From Scandinavium sp036271055 (lineage in GTDB: Bacteria > Pseudomonadota > Gammaproteobacteria > Enterobacterales > Enterobacteriaceae), in NCBI RefSeq assembly GCF_036271055.1, contig NZ_DATBBJ010000109.1, positions 22,830-86,829 of the forward strand: a stretch of 64,000 nucleotides of DNA. Reading direction: 5' to 3'. The translations under genes were made by a program, and so were the position numbers. Shown in pieces: positions 1 through 8,481 of this stretch (within the stretch, counting starts at the first letter, position 1; the number at the start of each line of letters is the position of its first letter). The notes beneath the pieces were generated by a model, which saw nothing but the letters and a program-made list of their open reading frames with translations, did no database searches and had not been told where the DNA came from.

Positions 1-377
1 CCGTGTTGATGGCCCGGACAGGCAAACGTGCTGTTCCCCATTTCGACATACTGCGTAAGCGTGTCGAAGAATGGCGGCAACAGGTTTTCTTCATAACGCG
101 TGGCGGCGGTTTCAAGCTCCAGCCACTGTTGCACGCTGCCATCAATAACCGCATCTACACCTTCTGGCGCATCCAGCGGTTCTTCAGAAAACAGGAACAC
201 CGGCAAATGAAAACCGGTACGTTTAAGCAGGCTAAGGATGCCGCTGCGGCTATCCGCCACGGTAATGACAACTGCCGACACGTCGGTAAAATCGGTACTG
301 TCTAACGCCACCACGCGACGGTGACTGGAAAGACGAGAGACCAGCTCGCGGCTGGCGGCAATGTGCATGGATTTCAT
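1..377 (-). CDS. speC: Ornithine decarboxylase SpeC, N-terminal part (cut by window edge)
   Basis: PLP-dependent decarboxylase that makes putrescine from ornithine in the cytosol. Only about the first 125 residues lie in the window, read leftward from an ATG at 375-377. The translation begins MKSMHIAASRELVSRLSSHR and reaches YVEMGNSTFACPGHQHG, which I recognise as the N-terminal wing domain of E. coli SpeC with scattered substitutions. The PLP-binding lysine lies outside the window. In E. coli, speC sits near pheV with yqgA between them; no yqgA is visible here. This is the only clear core-genome protein gene in the window and it fixes the chromosomal position. Confidence 0.93.
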   Translation of the reverse strand, partial: MKSMHIAASRELVSRLSSHRRVVALDSTDFTDVSAVVITVADSRSGILSLLKRTGFHLPVFLFSEEPLDAPEGVDAVIDGSVQQWLELETAATRYEENLLPPFFDTLTQYVEMGNSTFACPGHQH

Positions 378-877
378 AAGCGCGGCTACCCAAATCGGGA
401 GAGTAAAAGGCCCGGACAGAGTGTCGACTCTGCCCACAAATTGTCTGGGTCTGACTGGTGACCAGCTCCGACCGCCAGACATCAGTAAAAGCAGACGAGA
501 TCTGATCTTACTGATGTCCTGCAGTGAGCGTGCGTTTGCTTCACCGCATGGTGAGCATAGAAGGTTCTGTACGGATACGGGAGCCCCTTCGCATTAGCGC
601 GAAACGTATGTGGCAACGAAGTTTGACAGCTAGCATTCCGACGCCCCCGAGTTGATAAGGAGAAAATTCGCGCAATAATTACACCTTTCATCAGGTGACG
701 CAAGGGTAAATGGCTATGCAAAATGCAGGACATTGAATCAGCGCTAAACAAGAAAAAACAGCTTATAAATTCACTAACTTTGCATAAAACGATATGTGAA
801 TGATGGAGCAAAGGAAGAGGCTTTCTATCGAAAATGGCGAGAGATTGCGCACTCTGTCGCGAAACACACAAATTTCG
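378..877. other. Intergenic region between speC and tRNA-Phe, no convincing gene
   Basis: About 500 bases upstream of both speC and the tRNA. Open frames exist on both strands, but they lack convincing ribosome sites and have no recognisable protein character. The speC promoter must lie here. I could not pick a single convincing -35/-10 pair for it. Confidence 0.5.
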
Positions 878-906
878 TTGACGACGACGGTCGAATCTAG
901 TTTAAT
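878..906 (+). promoter_or_regulatory. Predicted promoter of the tRNA-Phe gene
   Basis: TTGACG at 878-883 and TTTAAT at 901-906 are separated by 17 bp. A GC-rich discriminator (GCGCCCC, 907-913) follows, just before the mature tRNA 5' end at 917. This is the usual layout of a strong sigma-70 stable-RNA promoter under stringent control. Confidence 0.7.
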
Positions 907-916
907 GCGCCCCGTT

Positions 917-992
917 GCCCGGATAGCTCAGTCGGTAGAGCAGGGGATTGAAAATCCCCGTGTCCTTGGTTCGATTCCGAGTCCGGGCACCA
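917..992 (+). tRNA. pheV: tRNA-Phe (anticodon GAA)
   Basis: A 76-nt cloverleaf. The acceptor stem GCCCGGA pairs with TCCGGGC, and CCA is encoded. The anticodon loop is TTGAAAA with GAA in the centre, and the T-loop is GTTCGATTC. The neighbouring speC gene suggests the pheV locus rather than pheU. tRNA-Phe genes are common island integration sites, and the DNA downstream is accessory in character, but no integrase gene is visible within this window. Confidence 0.97.
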
Positions 993-1003
993 CTATTTAG
1001 AAG

Positions 1004-1027
1004 AACCAGCCTACGGGCTGGTTTTTT
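1004..1027 (+). terminator. Rho-independent terminator of tRNA-Phe
   Basis: The stem AACCAGCC/GGCTGGTT has a 4-nt loop (TACG) and runs into a tract of six Ts, 12 nt after the tRNA CCA end. Confidence 0.9.
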
Positions 1028-1166
1028 GCTTTCTGAGATACGAGCTCTCCATCGAACTTCGTTCGATTATTTGCCGCAAGCGGCTCACCCCTTCGGGGCC
1101 AGCGCGACAAGCGCGCTGTTCAACGCCTTCGGCGTTAGTCCGAGTCCGGGCACCACTATTTAGAAG

Positions 1167-1190
1167 AACCAGCCTAAGGGCTGGTTTTTT
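1167..1190 (+). terminator. Second copy of the tRNA terminator inside the tandem repeat
   Basis: Same stem and T-tract as at 1004-1027, displaced by exactly 163 bp, with loop TAAG instead of TACG. It would stop readthrough that passes the first terminator. Confidence 0.85.
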
Positions 1191-1365
1191 GCTTTCTGAG
1201 ATACGGACTCTCCATCGAACTTCGTTCGATTATTTGCCGCAAGCGGCTCACCCCTTCGGGGCCAGCGCGACAAGCGCGCTGTTCAACGCCTTTGGCGTTA
1301 GTCCGAGTCCGGGCACCACTAGCCCGTAGGCTGGTTTCTTGCTTTCTGGGGGTCATACAGCCAGA

Positions 1366-1770
1366 TTACGGATAATCAATCGTCAGCTCAGGTCCCTCAC
1401 TGCCTGAATGCTCCGAAGCCCCGGTTAGCGGTTGAGAAGCCGACAGTTGCAGGGTGTTGCTCCCTTGGTTCAGTTCTCCATTCGGGTTACCGGACGTTTT
1501 CAGATTGATGTCCGAAGTGGTCTGCACCGTTGTCTGCATGGCCATATTCCCGCTTTCCGGGCAACTCAGCACAACGGTGAAAGCGGAATTTCCGTCCTCC
1601 GAAGTAGACTCAAGATCGGATGGCGTACTGTTAAGCGTACAGGCAGGTGCCTGAATCATCCCTGTCATGCTGACGGACACGGAGTCCGAGGCATGAACCG
1701 CGGTACTCCCTGCCCATAACATTGCCAGACAAAACGGAACCAGAACCCGACGAGTGTTGTTTGCACACAT
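1366..1770 (-). CDS. Small secreted pilin-like protein
   Basis: A 134-residue protein with a clear Sec signal peptide (about residues 1-27: basic start, hydrophobic core, VHA-SD cleavage site). The mature start has the GMIQAPACTL pattern common in chaperone-usher pilins. Two cysteines (in PACTL and VVLSCPES) could form the usual pilin disulfide, and the end LTIDYP resembles a donor beta strand. At about 107 mature residues it is short for a pilin. It is the last gene of the leftward block, 14 bp after the adhesin gene, with the ribosome site AGGAGA. Minor subunit is my best guess; no usher gene is nearby. Confidence 0.65.
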   Translation of the reverse strand: MCANNTRRVLVPFCLAMLWAGSTAVHASDSVSVSMTGMIQAPACTLNSTPSDLESTSEDGNSAFTVVLSCPESGNMAMQTTVQTTSDINLKTSGNPNGELNQGSNTLQLSASQPLTGASEHSGSEGPELTIDYP

Positions 1771-1784
1771 AGCATTTTCTCCTG

Positions 1785-3347
1785 TTACTCGTAGTCGATA
1801 GTTACTGTAGCCGAAGCGTTAGCATCGCCTACTGAGACCGGTGCAGATGTGGTCTGCAGATAGCGAGCTTTCCACCCAAAATCAAAGATGCCCGATACGG
1901 TAGTTTGAAGCTGGGTTACTGCGCCAATGGGAACACCATTGTTTTGTTTATTGATTATTTGGACAGCAACACCTCCAGCGGTAAGCCCGCTGCTGGCGGT
2001 CAGTTTGATTGCACCAGACTCAGTGGTCGAGTTATCCGGGGTGGCATTCAGCGTTGCCAGAACCCATACTCCGGCCGGGCACTGTAACTGGACGGGAACG
2101 TCAACGCTGACGGTTGTACTGTTGATCCCCGTAAACTCAGAGGTCAGATGATTGCCCAGGGTTACGCTGGTTGCAGGCGTTAATACTGAACAACCGGGTA
2201 CGATAATCGAGCCACCGGTAATGGTGTAGGTCACAAAATCAACGCTGGCAGCAGTCATTTTAGACATAAGGCCCGTACTGAACTGTCCGGCTGAGATTTC
2301 CCCCGTTTTAATTAAATCAAATTTTACGGTTTCATTATCATAGAGTCCGTAATTACTTGATTCATTTACAGTGACAGTATCCCCAAAATAAAGCCCCGTA
2401 GGAATACCCTCTATGACCTGAGCTCGAATACCAACGCCGGGTACATTCGTGGCATAAATATACCCAGAATTGCGAGTCGAATAGACACCAGTAAAGATAC
2501 CACTGTAGGGAATTTGTCCCGCATGACATCCACCGATCTGAGTGTTGCTGGGCATTACCGTTTGCGTAGCAATTACATCACCCATGGCGATATCGCCAGA
2601 TGCCGTGACAGTGCCAAAATTAACATTATGATTATAAGGGCCTCCGTAGACATTATTATCACAGTAAGGCGTACTGTCTTTCACGGTAACCGTTCCTGAA
2701 ATAGATATCGTTAAGCTGGCACTGCCCTGATTACCCGAGGCTGTGGCCTTCCCAACCTGGCCTCCCAGTGAACCGCTGGTAATCGTGGTCGCCGTTTTGA
2801 CAAGACGAAAACTTGGCGAATAATGGATATAGAATTCCTCTCCCCAGCCTATATCGGAAATAGAAAATGCAGTCGCCGAGGTCGCGCCGTTTGACAGCCA
2901 CAGCGTATAATTCGTGTTGTGCTGCTGGTTAGATGTGACCGAGAACCCGCCTCCGAACTGGATACCCACGCCTGGGATATTAGTATTAAATGTGGTTCGC
3001 CCATCATAAACGCCTGCCACAGAGAGCGTTCCTGTCAGTCCTCCACTAAATTCTTTCTCGACTGTGTTTGTCGATTCGCACATCGCATAATAGACATCGT
3101 CGCTGAAATTCAGCTCACCGGTAATATATTGCCCGACGGCTAAATCGGCAGAGACGGTAATATCCCCCAAATCTTTTGAGAGAGAAGATGTTTGTTGATG
3201 GCAGTCAGAGGCCATAACTATTCCAGGAGCAAGCAATAAAACAAACAGCACCATAATATGGCTCACTGCTTTATCAAAAATGCACGATAGTTGTCGACAT
3301 TGTCTTTTTCGACAAAGTGCATACAGCGCACGAATAAATTTAATCAT
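1785..3347 (-). CDS. Fimbrial adhesin-like protein with duplicated N-terminal domain
   Basis: 520 residues starting MIKFIRALYALC. I chose this ATG (3345-3347) because GGAGAAG lies just upstream, rather than a start 8 codons earlier. The long signal region ends near GIVMAS. The N-terminal half seems to hold two related receptor-binding-type domains: NTNIPGVGIQF near residue 110 and ATNVPGVGIRAQ near residue 285 are the same motif, which is typical of FimH/MrkD-like adhesins. The C-terminal third looks like a pilin domain with a cysteine pair and ends ATVTIDYE. It probably works with the chaperone encoded just upstream. Which usher assembles it is unknown. Confidence 0.72.
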   Translation of the reverse strand: MIKFIRALYALCRKRQCRQLSCIFDKAVSHIMVLFVLLLAPGIVMASDCHQQTSSLSKDLGDITVSADLAVGQYITGELNFSDDVYYAMCESTNTVEKEFSGGLTGTLSVAGVYDGRTTFNTNIPGVGIQFGGGFSVTSNQQHNTNYTLWLSNGATSATAFSISDIGWGEEFYIHYSPSFRLVKTATTITSGSLGGQVGKATASGNQGSASLTISISGTVTVKDSTPYCDNNVYGGPYNHNVNFGTVTASGDIAMGDVIATQTVMPSNTQIGGCHAGQIPYSGIFTGVYSTRNSGYIYATNVPGVGIRAQVIEGIPTGLYFGDTVTVNESSNYGLYDNETVKFDLIKTGEISAGQFSTGLMSKMTAASVDFVTYTITGGSIIVPGCSVLTPATSVTLGNHLTSEFTGINSTTVSVDVPVQLQCPAGVWVLATLNATPDNSTTESGAIKLTASSGLTAGGVAVQIINKQNNGVPIGAVTQLQTTVSGIFDFGWKARYLQTTSAPVSVGDANASATVTIDYE

Positions 3348-3449
3348 AATTCTTCTCCAAAAAATCATCACTGAAGTGAATTTCAGATAATAACTAAAGC
3401 GTTAATTTTTACTGTCACATTAATGGCACAGACACCATTGAGAATTTAA

Positions 3450-4133
3450 TTAATGCAGTTTCAATACGTGATCAGAACTTTCCCCACCATAATCATCAAT
3501 CACTTTCCAGGTCAATGTTTTACCTAACTGCCCTGCTGGCAGGAGATAATTCACCTTTCCTTTAGGGGGAATCATTTTCCCACTTGTATTCACCGCCTTG
3601 CCTCCAAGCGTTAGCGAATAAAACGTCATGTAATACGGCGTTGGGTTATTTACGCGAAGATTATTCCCCTGCCGATGGAACGACAATTTTTTATAATCGG
3701 ATTCTGACGGTGCCTTTATGCCCGCAGGGCGGTAAAACAATTTCAGGCGCTGGTTCACGGATATCATCAGCGACTGGCTTTTGCCCTGCGGGACATCCGG
3801 AGTGGATTTTACGTTCAAGCGGAACAGAGACTCCCGGTCCGTCAGCTGGCCATCATCCTGATAAGCAATGCGAAGGAACTCCCTGTTGCCTGCATCCAGA
3901 CGAAATGACGGCGGCGTGACGCTAAACGGCGATTTCAGCCCGCGTTTAGCGCCATCCGCATCCACCCATACTTCAATCTTCCAGGACGATTGATCCGGAT
4001 TCCCCAGCGAGATGACCGCCTCCTTTTTTTCTCCGTTAATGATCACACGGGTACTGCTGGTGACGACCCCCGCTAGTGCGCAATTCCCCCATAAGGCAGA
4101 GATCATCGCGGCAGCGATAAATGCTTTTTTCAT
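3450..4133 (-). CDS. Periplasmic fimbrial chaperone (FimC/PapD family)
   Basis: 227 residues from MKKAFIAAAM, preceded by AAGGAG; an upstream in-frame start is less likely. The signal peptide ends at ALA-GVV. The family pattern is clear: TRVIINGEKKEAVISLGN strand, PPSFRLDAGNREFLRI (G1-like strand and basic cleft region), ISVNQRLKLFYRP (conserved linker between the two Ig domains), and the second domain with RVNNPTPYYMTF. It should fold and hold pilin-type subunits in the periplasm. The adhesin and pilin-like genes follow directly, but no usher gene is present anywhere in the window. Confidence 0.9.
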   Translation of the reverse strand: MKKAFIAAAMISALWGNCALAGVVTSSTRVIINGEKKEAVISLGNPDQSSWKIEVWVDADGAKRGLKSPFSVTPPSFRLDAGNREFLRIAYQDDGQLTDRESLFRLNVKSTPDVPQGKSQSLMISVNQRLKLFYRPAGIKAPSESDYKKLSFHRQGNNLRVNNPTPYYMTFYSLTLGGKAVNTSGKMIPPKGKVNYLLPAGQLGKTLTWKVIDDYGGESSDHVLKLH

Positions 4134-4170
4134 TGAAAACTCCTTAATACAGCGTTGCTTTTGGTTATTG

Positions 4171-6033
4171 TTAAACTGATGGTTGATAGGCAATGAATGT
4201 CATATCTTCGGTTGACGACACGTAATATGGGCTGTCCGGTGTCAGCGTCGCGGATACCGTTGCCGCCGTAAAACTATAAATATCAACCGCCACTGCGCCA
4301 TTCTTTGCATTAAGGCTGTATGTTCCGGTTGTTGAGTTATCCGCAAAATGTGCCCCCCCCGTCAGGGATAACGTCACTTGCGTTACACCAGCTGTTTGAT
4401 AATCCCACCAGTAGAATGTCGCCGCGGTTTTGTTATCGGCTGGCGTCAGGTTATTGACGTAGATGGCCCCTTTGTCCGATGTTCCGGCAAATGTCATGGT
4501 TCCACTGACGGTCGAGCCTGAAATAACAGCGCTAACGGTCACCGTTTCAGCCACGGTGTCATACACTTCCGCCAGGCCGTAGCCGCTGGAATCCAGGGTG
4601 ACGCTAACGGAAGTCGTGTCGCCAGAGGTAAACCGCGCGTTTCCCGTCACGCTAAGCTGTACGGTGGCGGACGGCTCACCGTACAACGCGACTTTGTTGG
4701 TGGGACCAACGGCGAGCAACATACCCGCATTCAACGGCGCGCCGGTTGAGCAGTAAATATTTAAAGCCGCTGGGTTGCTAATGATGATGTTATACGTCCA
4801 GCTTTTCCCGTTACCCAGTGAGGCCGTGACGCTGGCTTTACCGGTATCGCCGAGATTGGTCAGTTTCGCGCTCGACTGTCCGCTGGCATCGGTATCCTGT
4901 TCAACATGATTCAGGCTTCCCAATGTGGTGGACCAGTAAACAGGAATATTCGCTGCGTTATTGCCTTGACCGTCGTGCACAAGCGCGGTCAGTTTTGCCG
5001 CATCCACGCCGTCATTGATGATGGTGTCCTTGTCGCTAGTCAGGCTTGCGATAACAAAACCCGCCATGCTATCAGTTACGGTGACATCAACAGCTTGACT
5101 GCTGCCAGTCACCGACGCGGTCACCGTGACAACGCCAGGCGCATCGCTATCCGTCAGGCTGGTTGTCGCCAGTCCATTAGCGTCCGTGGACGATGACGAG
5201 ACTGAGAGTTGACCGGCCGTAGTCACCCAACTGACAGAGACACCCGCAACAGGCTGGCTGTTACCATCCACCACTTTTCCCGTGATGAGCGAGGCGCTAA
5301 TACCGTCATTTGCGATACTGGTGGGGTCTGCGGTAACAGACACAATGGTATTCGTGACCGGCGTACCGCCATTTAGTGTGACGACCCAGGAGCCATCGCC
5401 CTGCAACTGTGGCGGATTGAAGGTCCAATATTCTGGGAAGCCGGTTGCGCTGATAATCACCACGCTGCCGCCGGTAAACTCCAGCACTATCGTACCAGTA
5501 CCACTCCAGGCAACCGTCCCCTCGCTGGTGTTGTAATCGCCATATCGGCATGTCGCCACAACTGCACGGCCTTCTGATTTCCACACAAATCCCAGCGCGC
5601 CCGGTTTACCCGGCAGGCTCAGGGCATTGATTAGCGTTGTACTTCCGCCAACCTCAGAAGAGGATGCCACCACGTTCGGTGCAGCCTGCGTCGCGTCAAC
5701 ATCAAGCCAAACGGTAGCGGCAATCTCCGGGTCAATGCCAAGATAGTTCAGAGGAAACTGGTCTGAAGAGGGATACATCAGCGTAAGGTCATCCTGGCGA
5801 ACGGAGATAATGTCTTCCTGATGCCCCAGGTAAACCACCGTGGCATCTGCGGAATTCACCTTACTGTTCACAAACACCTGCATATCAGACATAGCCACTG
5901 ACTGATACGTCCAGTTGGCTGATGCGCTAGCCAGTTCACCCGTTTGTCCGTGGGTAACAAATTGTGACGCACCCGCGTAATTTTTACTGGTGTAGAAAAT
6001 GAGGCTCTTACCTGCAGAGCTGGTGATGGTCAT
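4171..6033 (-). CDS. Large Big-domain protein without signal peptide
   Basis: 620 residues from MTITSSAGKSLIF, with AAGGATAAC before the start. There is no N-terminal signal or membrane segment. Residues about 1-55 (LIFYTSKNYAGASQF, then WTYQSVAM) look loosely like a beta/gamma-crystallin motif. Two bacterial Ig-like Big_1 modules follow at about 230-415; each contains an (I)NDG entry motif and a TDANG/TDASG motif. Two further beta domains close the protein, beginning IYCSTGAPLNAG and IYVNNLTPADNK; the first resembles a C-terminal domain of the neighbour at 6057-8144. The architecture suggests a surface-exposed protein, but the export route is not Sec. It is 23 bp downstream of its neighbour, so probably cotranscribed. 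Confidence 0.75.
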   Translation of the reverse strand: MTITSSAGKSLIFYTSKNYAGASQFVTHGQTGELASASANWTYQSVAMSDMQVFVNSKVNSADATVVYLGHQEDIISVRQDDLTLMYPSSDQFPLNYLGIDPEIAATVWLDVDATQAAPNVVASSSEVGGSTTLINALSLPGKPGALGFVWKSEGRAVVATCRYGDYNTSEGTVAWSGTGTIVLEFTGGSVVIISATGFPEYWTFNPPQLQGDGSWVVTLNGGTPVTNTIVSVTADPTSIANDGISASLITGKVVDGNSQPVAGVSVSWVTTAGQLSVSSSSTDANGLATTSLTDSDAPGVVTVTASVTGSSQAVDVTVTDSMAGFVIASLTSDKDTIINDGVDAAKLTALVHDGQGNNAANIPVYWSTTLGSLNHVEQDTDASGQSSAKLTNLGDTGKASVTASLGNGKSWTYNIIISNPAALNIYCSTGAPLNAGMLLAVGPTNKVALYGEPSATVQLSVTGNARFTSGDTTSVSVTLDSSGYGLAEVYDTVAETVTVSAVISGSTVSGTMTFAGTSDKGAIYVNNLTPADNKTAATFYWWDYQTAGVTQVTLSLTGGAHFADNSTTGTYSLNAKNGAVAVDIYSFTAATVSATLTPDSPYYVSSTEDMTFIAYQPSV

Positions 6034-6056
6034 AATGTTATCCTTGTTGATTATGA

Positions 6057-8144
6057 TTAAGCTGGAAGCTCGCTCAGCAGAGATGAAAATGCGAGCTTGC
6101 CAGTGACATACGCCCCCGTGTCTGGCAAAGACAGTGTGAACGTTACGGATTCCACGACGCTGTCGGTGACATCAAACCCGGCAGCATGAGACGAACTGAC
6201 GTTCACCAACGCCATTGTTGTTCCTGATATTGGCAAGATGGCGTTGGTTGTACCGGTAAGCGTCAATTTCGCCTGACGGGCTGTTGAATTCTCCGTGGTC
6301 TGCATATAAACACCGCAAGCACTTAGCCCATCCGCTGTGGCATTGGTGGAAATGCCGTAACTCAACAGATCTCCCGTCCCGAGTGTCCAAGGGCTAAAGG
6401 TCATACTGGCGGTGGCGCTGAGCGCCGGGTCATTGATATCAAATGCGCTGACCTGGACATTCCCGGTGGAGAAACTGTAAACCTGCGCGCTGCCGCGGCC
6501 TGTTTCATCCAGAGTGAGCAATAACGTCTGAACGCCATCCGGTTGGAACCAGGCGCCAGAGCCTGAAGAGAGCGACAATTCGATGCTGGCGCCGGCGGGT
6601 CCAGAGAGCGTGACAGCATTGAGCGGGCGGACCAACACCGTCGGGTCAAAGAAGGGCGCACCGGTTCCGCACCCCATCAGAAGTTCCGATGAACCGTTGA
6701 TCGCAATGTTCACATCTTTAACGTCAGATGACGCCACCCCACCGCTGCTGTACATAACCTGATATCGCCCCTCTCCAAACCCGTTTCCTACGGGCGTAAT
6801 GTTGTCTACCGGAACATGAAAAATGGCCAGTTGCGCCTGTGCTTCTGCGGCGGTGAGTGTGCGTGTTTCTGTCCAGGTCGCGCCGGTCACCGGGCTTTCA
6901 GGTGATAACAGATAACCCACCCAGAAGGACGCAACGGTGTCTCCGGCAGCCATCCCTGGATAATAAATATTCATATCAGTACCGTTATCAGCGGTGACTT
7001 CAGCGCCAGTCAGGGTGTTATCGCCCGCGGCATTTGGGAAAACAGGCGGCGGTAACAGTGAACAGTGCTGCGCATCGACCCTCACACCCGTCACCCCGGA
7101 TACGCCAGGAATGGCGGGAGACGTGACGGCGTACCAGGCCTGGGCAGACCCAGTGCCAATGGGGGTGATATAGCTTGCTGGGATAAGAACACTGAACCCG
7201 GCAGTGACATCTGCCGGCGTAAGAGAATGCGAAGAGGTCTGGTAGCTTGACGTGGAGATCGCGCTACCGGTGGCATCATAGCCTTGCCAGTACACCACCA
7301 CGCCGCTTCCCGCGACAAACTGCGAACTGGGCAGAACATCAATCTCTACACCGTTCGCAGCAGTCAGTTCACTGCAATCTATCCAGCCATCGTTGCCCGC
7401 CGGAATGTACGGCGCCGGATAATAACCCGCGTCGGTCATGTCTATTTTTGCGCTGCCCGTTTGTGAGCTTTTTGCACTTTCGGTCGCGGAAATGACGGAA
7501 TACCACACTTCGGCACTCCCACCAGGCGTCGCTGCTGTAACAAAAGGTGGTTCGATAAGAACTTTAAATCCTTTGCCCACGTCCGAACTGTTTACGCTGT
7601 GTGTGATAGTGGTGCTGCTGCCGGGAACGAAATTCCCGGCAGAATCAAGTTCCCGCCAGTAAATATAAACCGTATCACCCGCTGCATAGGCATCTATACT
7701 CCAGGGCACTTTAACGTGTGTACCGTTATTCTGAATAACAGAGGTATAGGTAATCGTATTTGTCGCATCAGCATCGGTAAATAACGGAGGAGGAAGACCG
7801 TCCGTATGCTGGCGATCCACCACGGCCATAGAGATAGGCGAAGCCGACTGGTTTTGCGCAACATCCGTCACGGTATACCAGGCCTGGTGAGGACCATCCG
7901 GTGCATAGGATTCGGGAATAACAACAGTCCAGGGCCAGGCGTAAGTATCAGGATCGTTTAGCGAAAGCGTGCCAAAAAGGCGTCCATCCCAGTACAGCCC
8001 CAGATAATCACCGTGAGCGGCCAGCGGATACCAGTTAACATCAACGACAGCGCCGCCATCGCTTTGTAATTCAATGTCAGTAATATAGCCATCATTGACC
8101 ATTTGCGGCAATGTGGGGCCTGTCAGCTCAGTATAATTTTGCAT
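6057..8144 (-). CDS. Multi-module Ig-like repeat protein without signal peptide
   Basis: 695 residues beginning MQNYTELTGPTLPQMVNDGY. There is no signal peptide and no membrane segment. About four beta-sandwich modules of roughly 110-130 residues repeat a recognisable pattern: LPPPLF/APYIP/LPPPVF, then NTIT or WIDCSEL, then a GDTVYIYW or VVVYWQGYD strand, then TPxGxGxAxxWYxV. Two different C-terminal domains follow, the first starting MGCGTGAPFFDP. The rightward protein at 14659-16713 has the same module series and an alignable N-terminus (LPQMVNDG against FPQMESDG), so the two are paralogues across the divergent regulators. Function is unknown; an adhesive or secreted filament-like role is inference. 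Confidence 0.75.
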   Translation of the reverse strand: MQNYTELTGPTLPQMVNDGYITDIELQSDGGAVVDVNWYPLAAHGDYLGLYWDGRLFGTLSLNDPDTYAWPWTVVIPESYAPDGPHQAWYTVTDVAQNQSASPISMAVVDRQHTDGLPPPLFTDADATNTITYTSVIQNNGTHVKVPWSIDAYAAGDTVYIYWRELDSAGNFVPGSSTTITHSVNSSDVGKGFKVLIEPPFVTAATPGGSAEVWYSVISATESAKSSQTGSAKIDMTDAGYYPAPYIPAGNDGWIDCSELTAANGVEIDVLPSSQFVAGSGVVVYWQGYDATGSAISTSSYQTSSHSLTPADVTAGFSVLIPASYITPIGTGSAQAWYAVTSPAIPGVSGVTGVRVDAQHCSLLPPPVFPNAAGDNTLTGAEVTADNGTDMNIYYPGMAAGDTVASFWVGYLLSPESPVTGATWTETRTLTAAEAQAQLAIFHVPVDNITPVGNGFGEGRYQVMYSSGGVASSDVKDVNIAINGSSELLMGCGTGAPFFDPTVLVRPLNAVTLSGPAGASIELSLSSGSGAWFQPDGVQTLLLTLDETGRGSAQVYSFSTGNVQVSAFDINDPALSATASMTFSPWTLGTGDLLSYGISTNATADGLSACGVYMQTTENSTARQAKLTLTGTTNAILPISGTTMALVNVSSSHAAGFDVTDSVVESVTFTLSLPDTGAYVTGKLAFSSLLSELPA

Positions 8145-8481
8145 ATTAAAAACCCGATAAATTAATTAAAGATTAAGAAAGCGGGGTTCCGATAATTATT
8201 TAATGAACAATGCTACTCAATCAGCAAGCTATTCCTCCTGCCAACATTGCTTTATTCAGAGGTGCCCATATATTTCTCGTTAAAACCCGCGTTAATATTT
8301 TTATGAATGTCGACACGCTTTTTGTGTAATGCTGGGATGATAAATCATTAAAGGGGCGATCATTGGGCAAAAAGGCAGCGGCGTCAGGCAAAAAAAACGA
8401 AGAGAAAAGAAGAAGAAAGAGAGAGAGAGAGGATATGACGAACCGGGCACATAGCCGCGCCCGGTTCACATGTTTAAACGC
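8145..8481. other. Intergenic region with hairpin and polypurine tract
   Basis: This holds a perfect 9-bp inverted repeat (GAACCGGGC, 8440-8448, and GCCCGGTTC, 8459-8467) directly after the inverse autotransporter stop codon. No T-run follows on the minus strand, so it is at best a weak terminator or an mRNA-stabilising stem. A polypurine tract lies at about 8398-8434 on the plus strand. The open frame at 8221-8469 (minus) overlaps the hairpin and is not convincing. Confidence 0.6.

Larger units (their letters stand above)
976..1351 (+). repeat. 163-bp tandem repeat containing the tRNA-Phe 3' end (RtT-like), about 2.3 copies
   Basis: Unit 1 is 976-1138, unit 2 is 1139-1301, and a partial unit 3 runs 1302 to about 1351. 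Each unit starts with the last 17 nt of the tRNA (TCCGAGTCCGGGCACCA). The tRNA terminator hairpin follows, then several short hairpins: ATCGAA/TTCGAT, GCCGC/GCGGC, CCCC/GGGG, CAGCGCG/CGCGCTG and AACGCC/GGCGTT. Units 1 and 2 differ at only a few positions, one of them in a hairpin loop. Unit 3 has lost about 13 bases of its terminator arm. The layout matches the tyrT RtT/tpr repeats of E. coli, which also duplicate a tRNA 3' end. Confidence 0.88.

Noticed and set aside
482..871. 129-codon reading frame on the minus strand between speC and the tRNA
   Set aside because: No ribosome site, composition unlike a real protein, and it lies in what should be promoter DNA.
948..1163. Reading frames running through the tRNA and its repeats
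   Set aside because: They are by-products of the repeat unit. A tpr-like peptide as at tyrT is conceivable, but there is no start-site evidence.
8221..8469. 82-codon minus-strand frame with a hydrophobic start
   Set aside because: It starts inside the hairpin after the inverse autotransporter and has no ribosome site. The leucine/serine run comes from the polypurine tract on the other strand.
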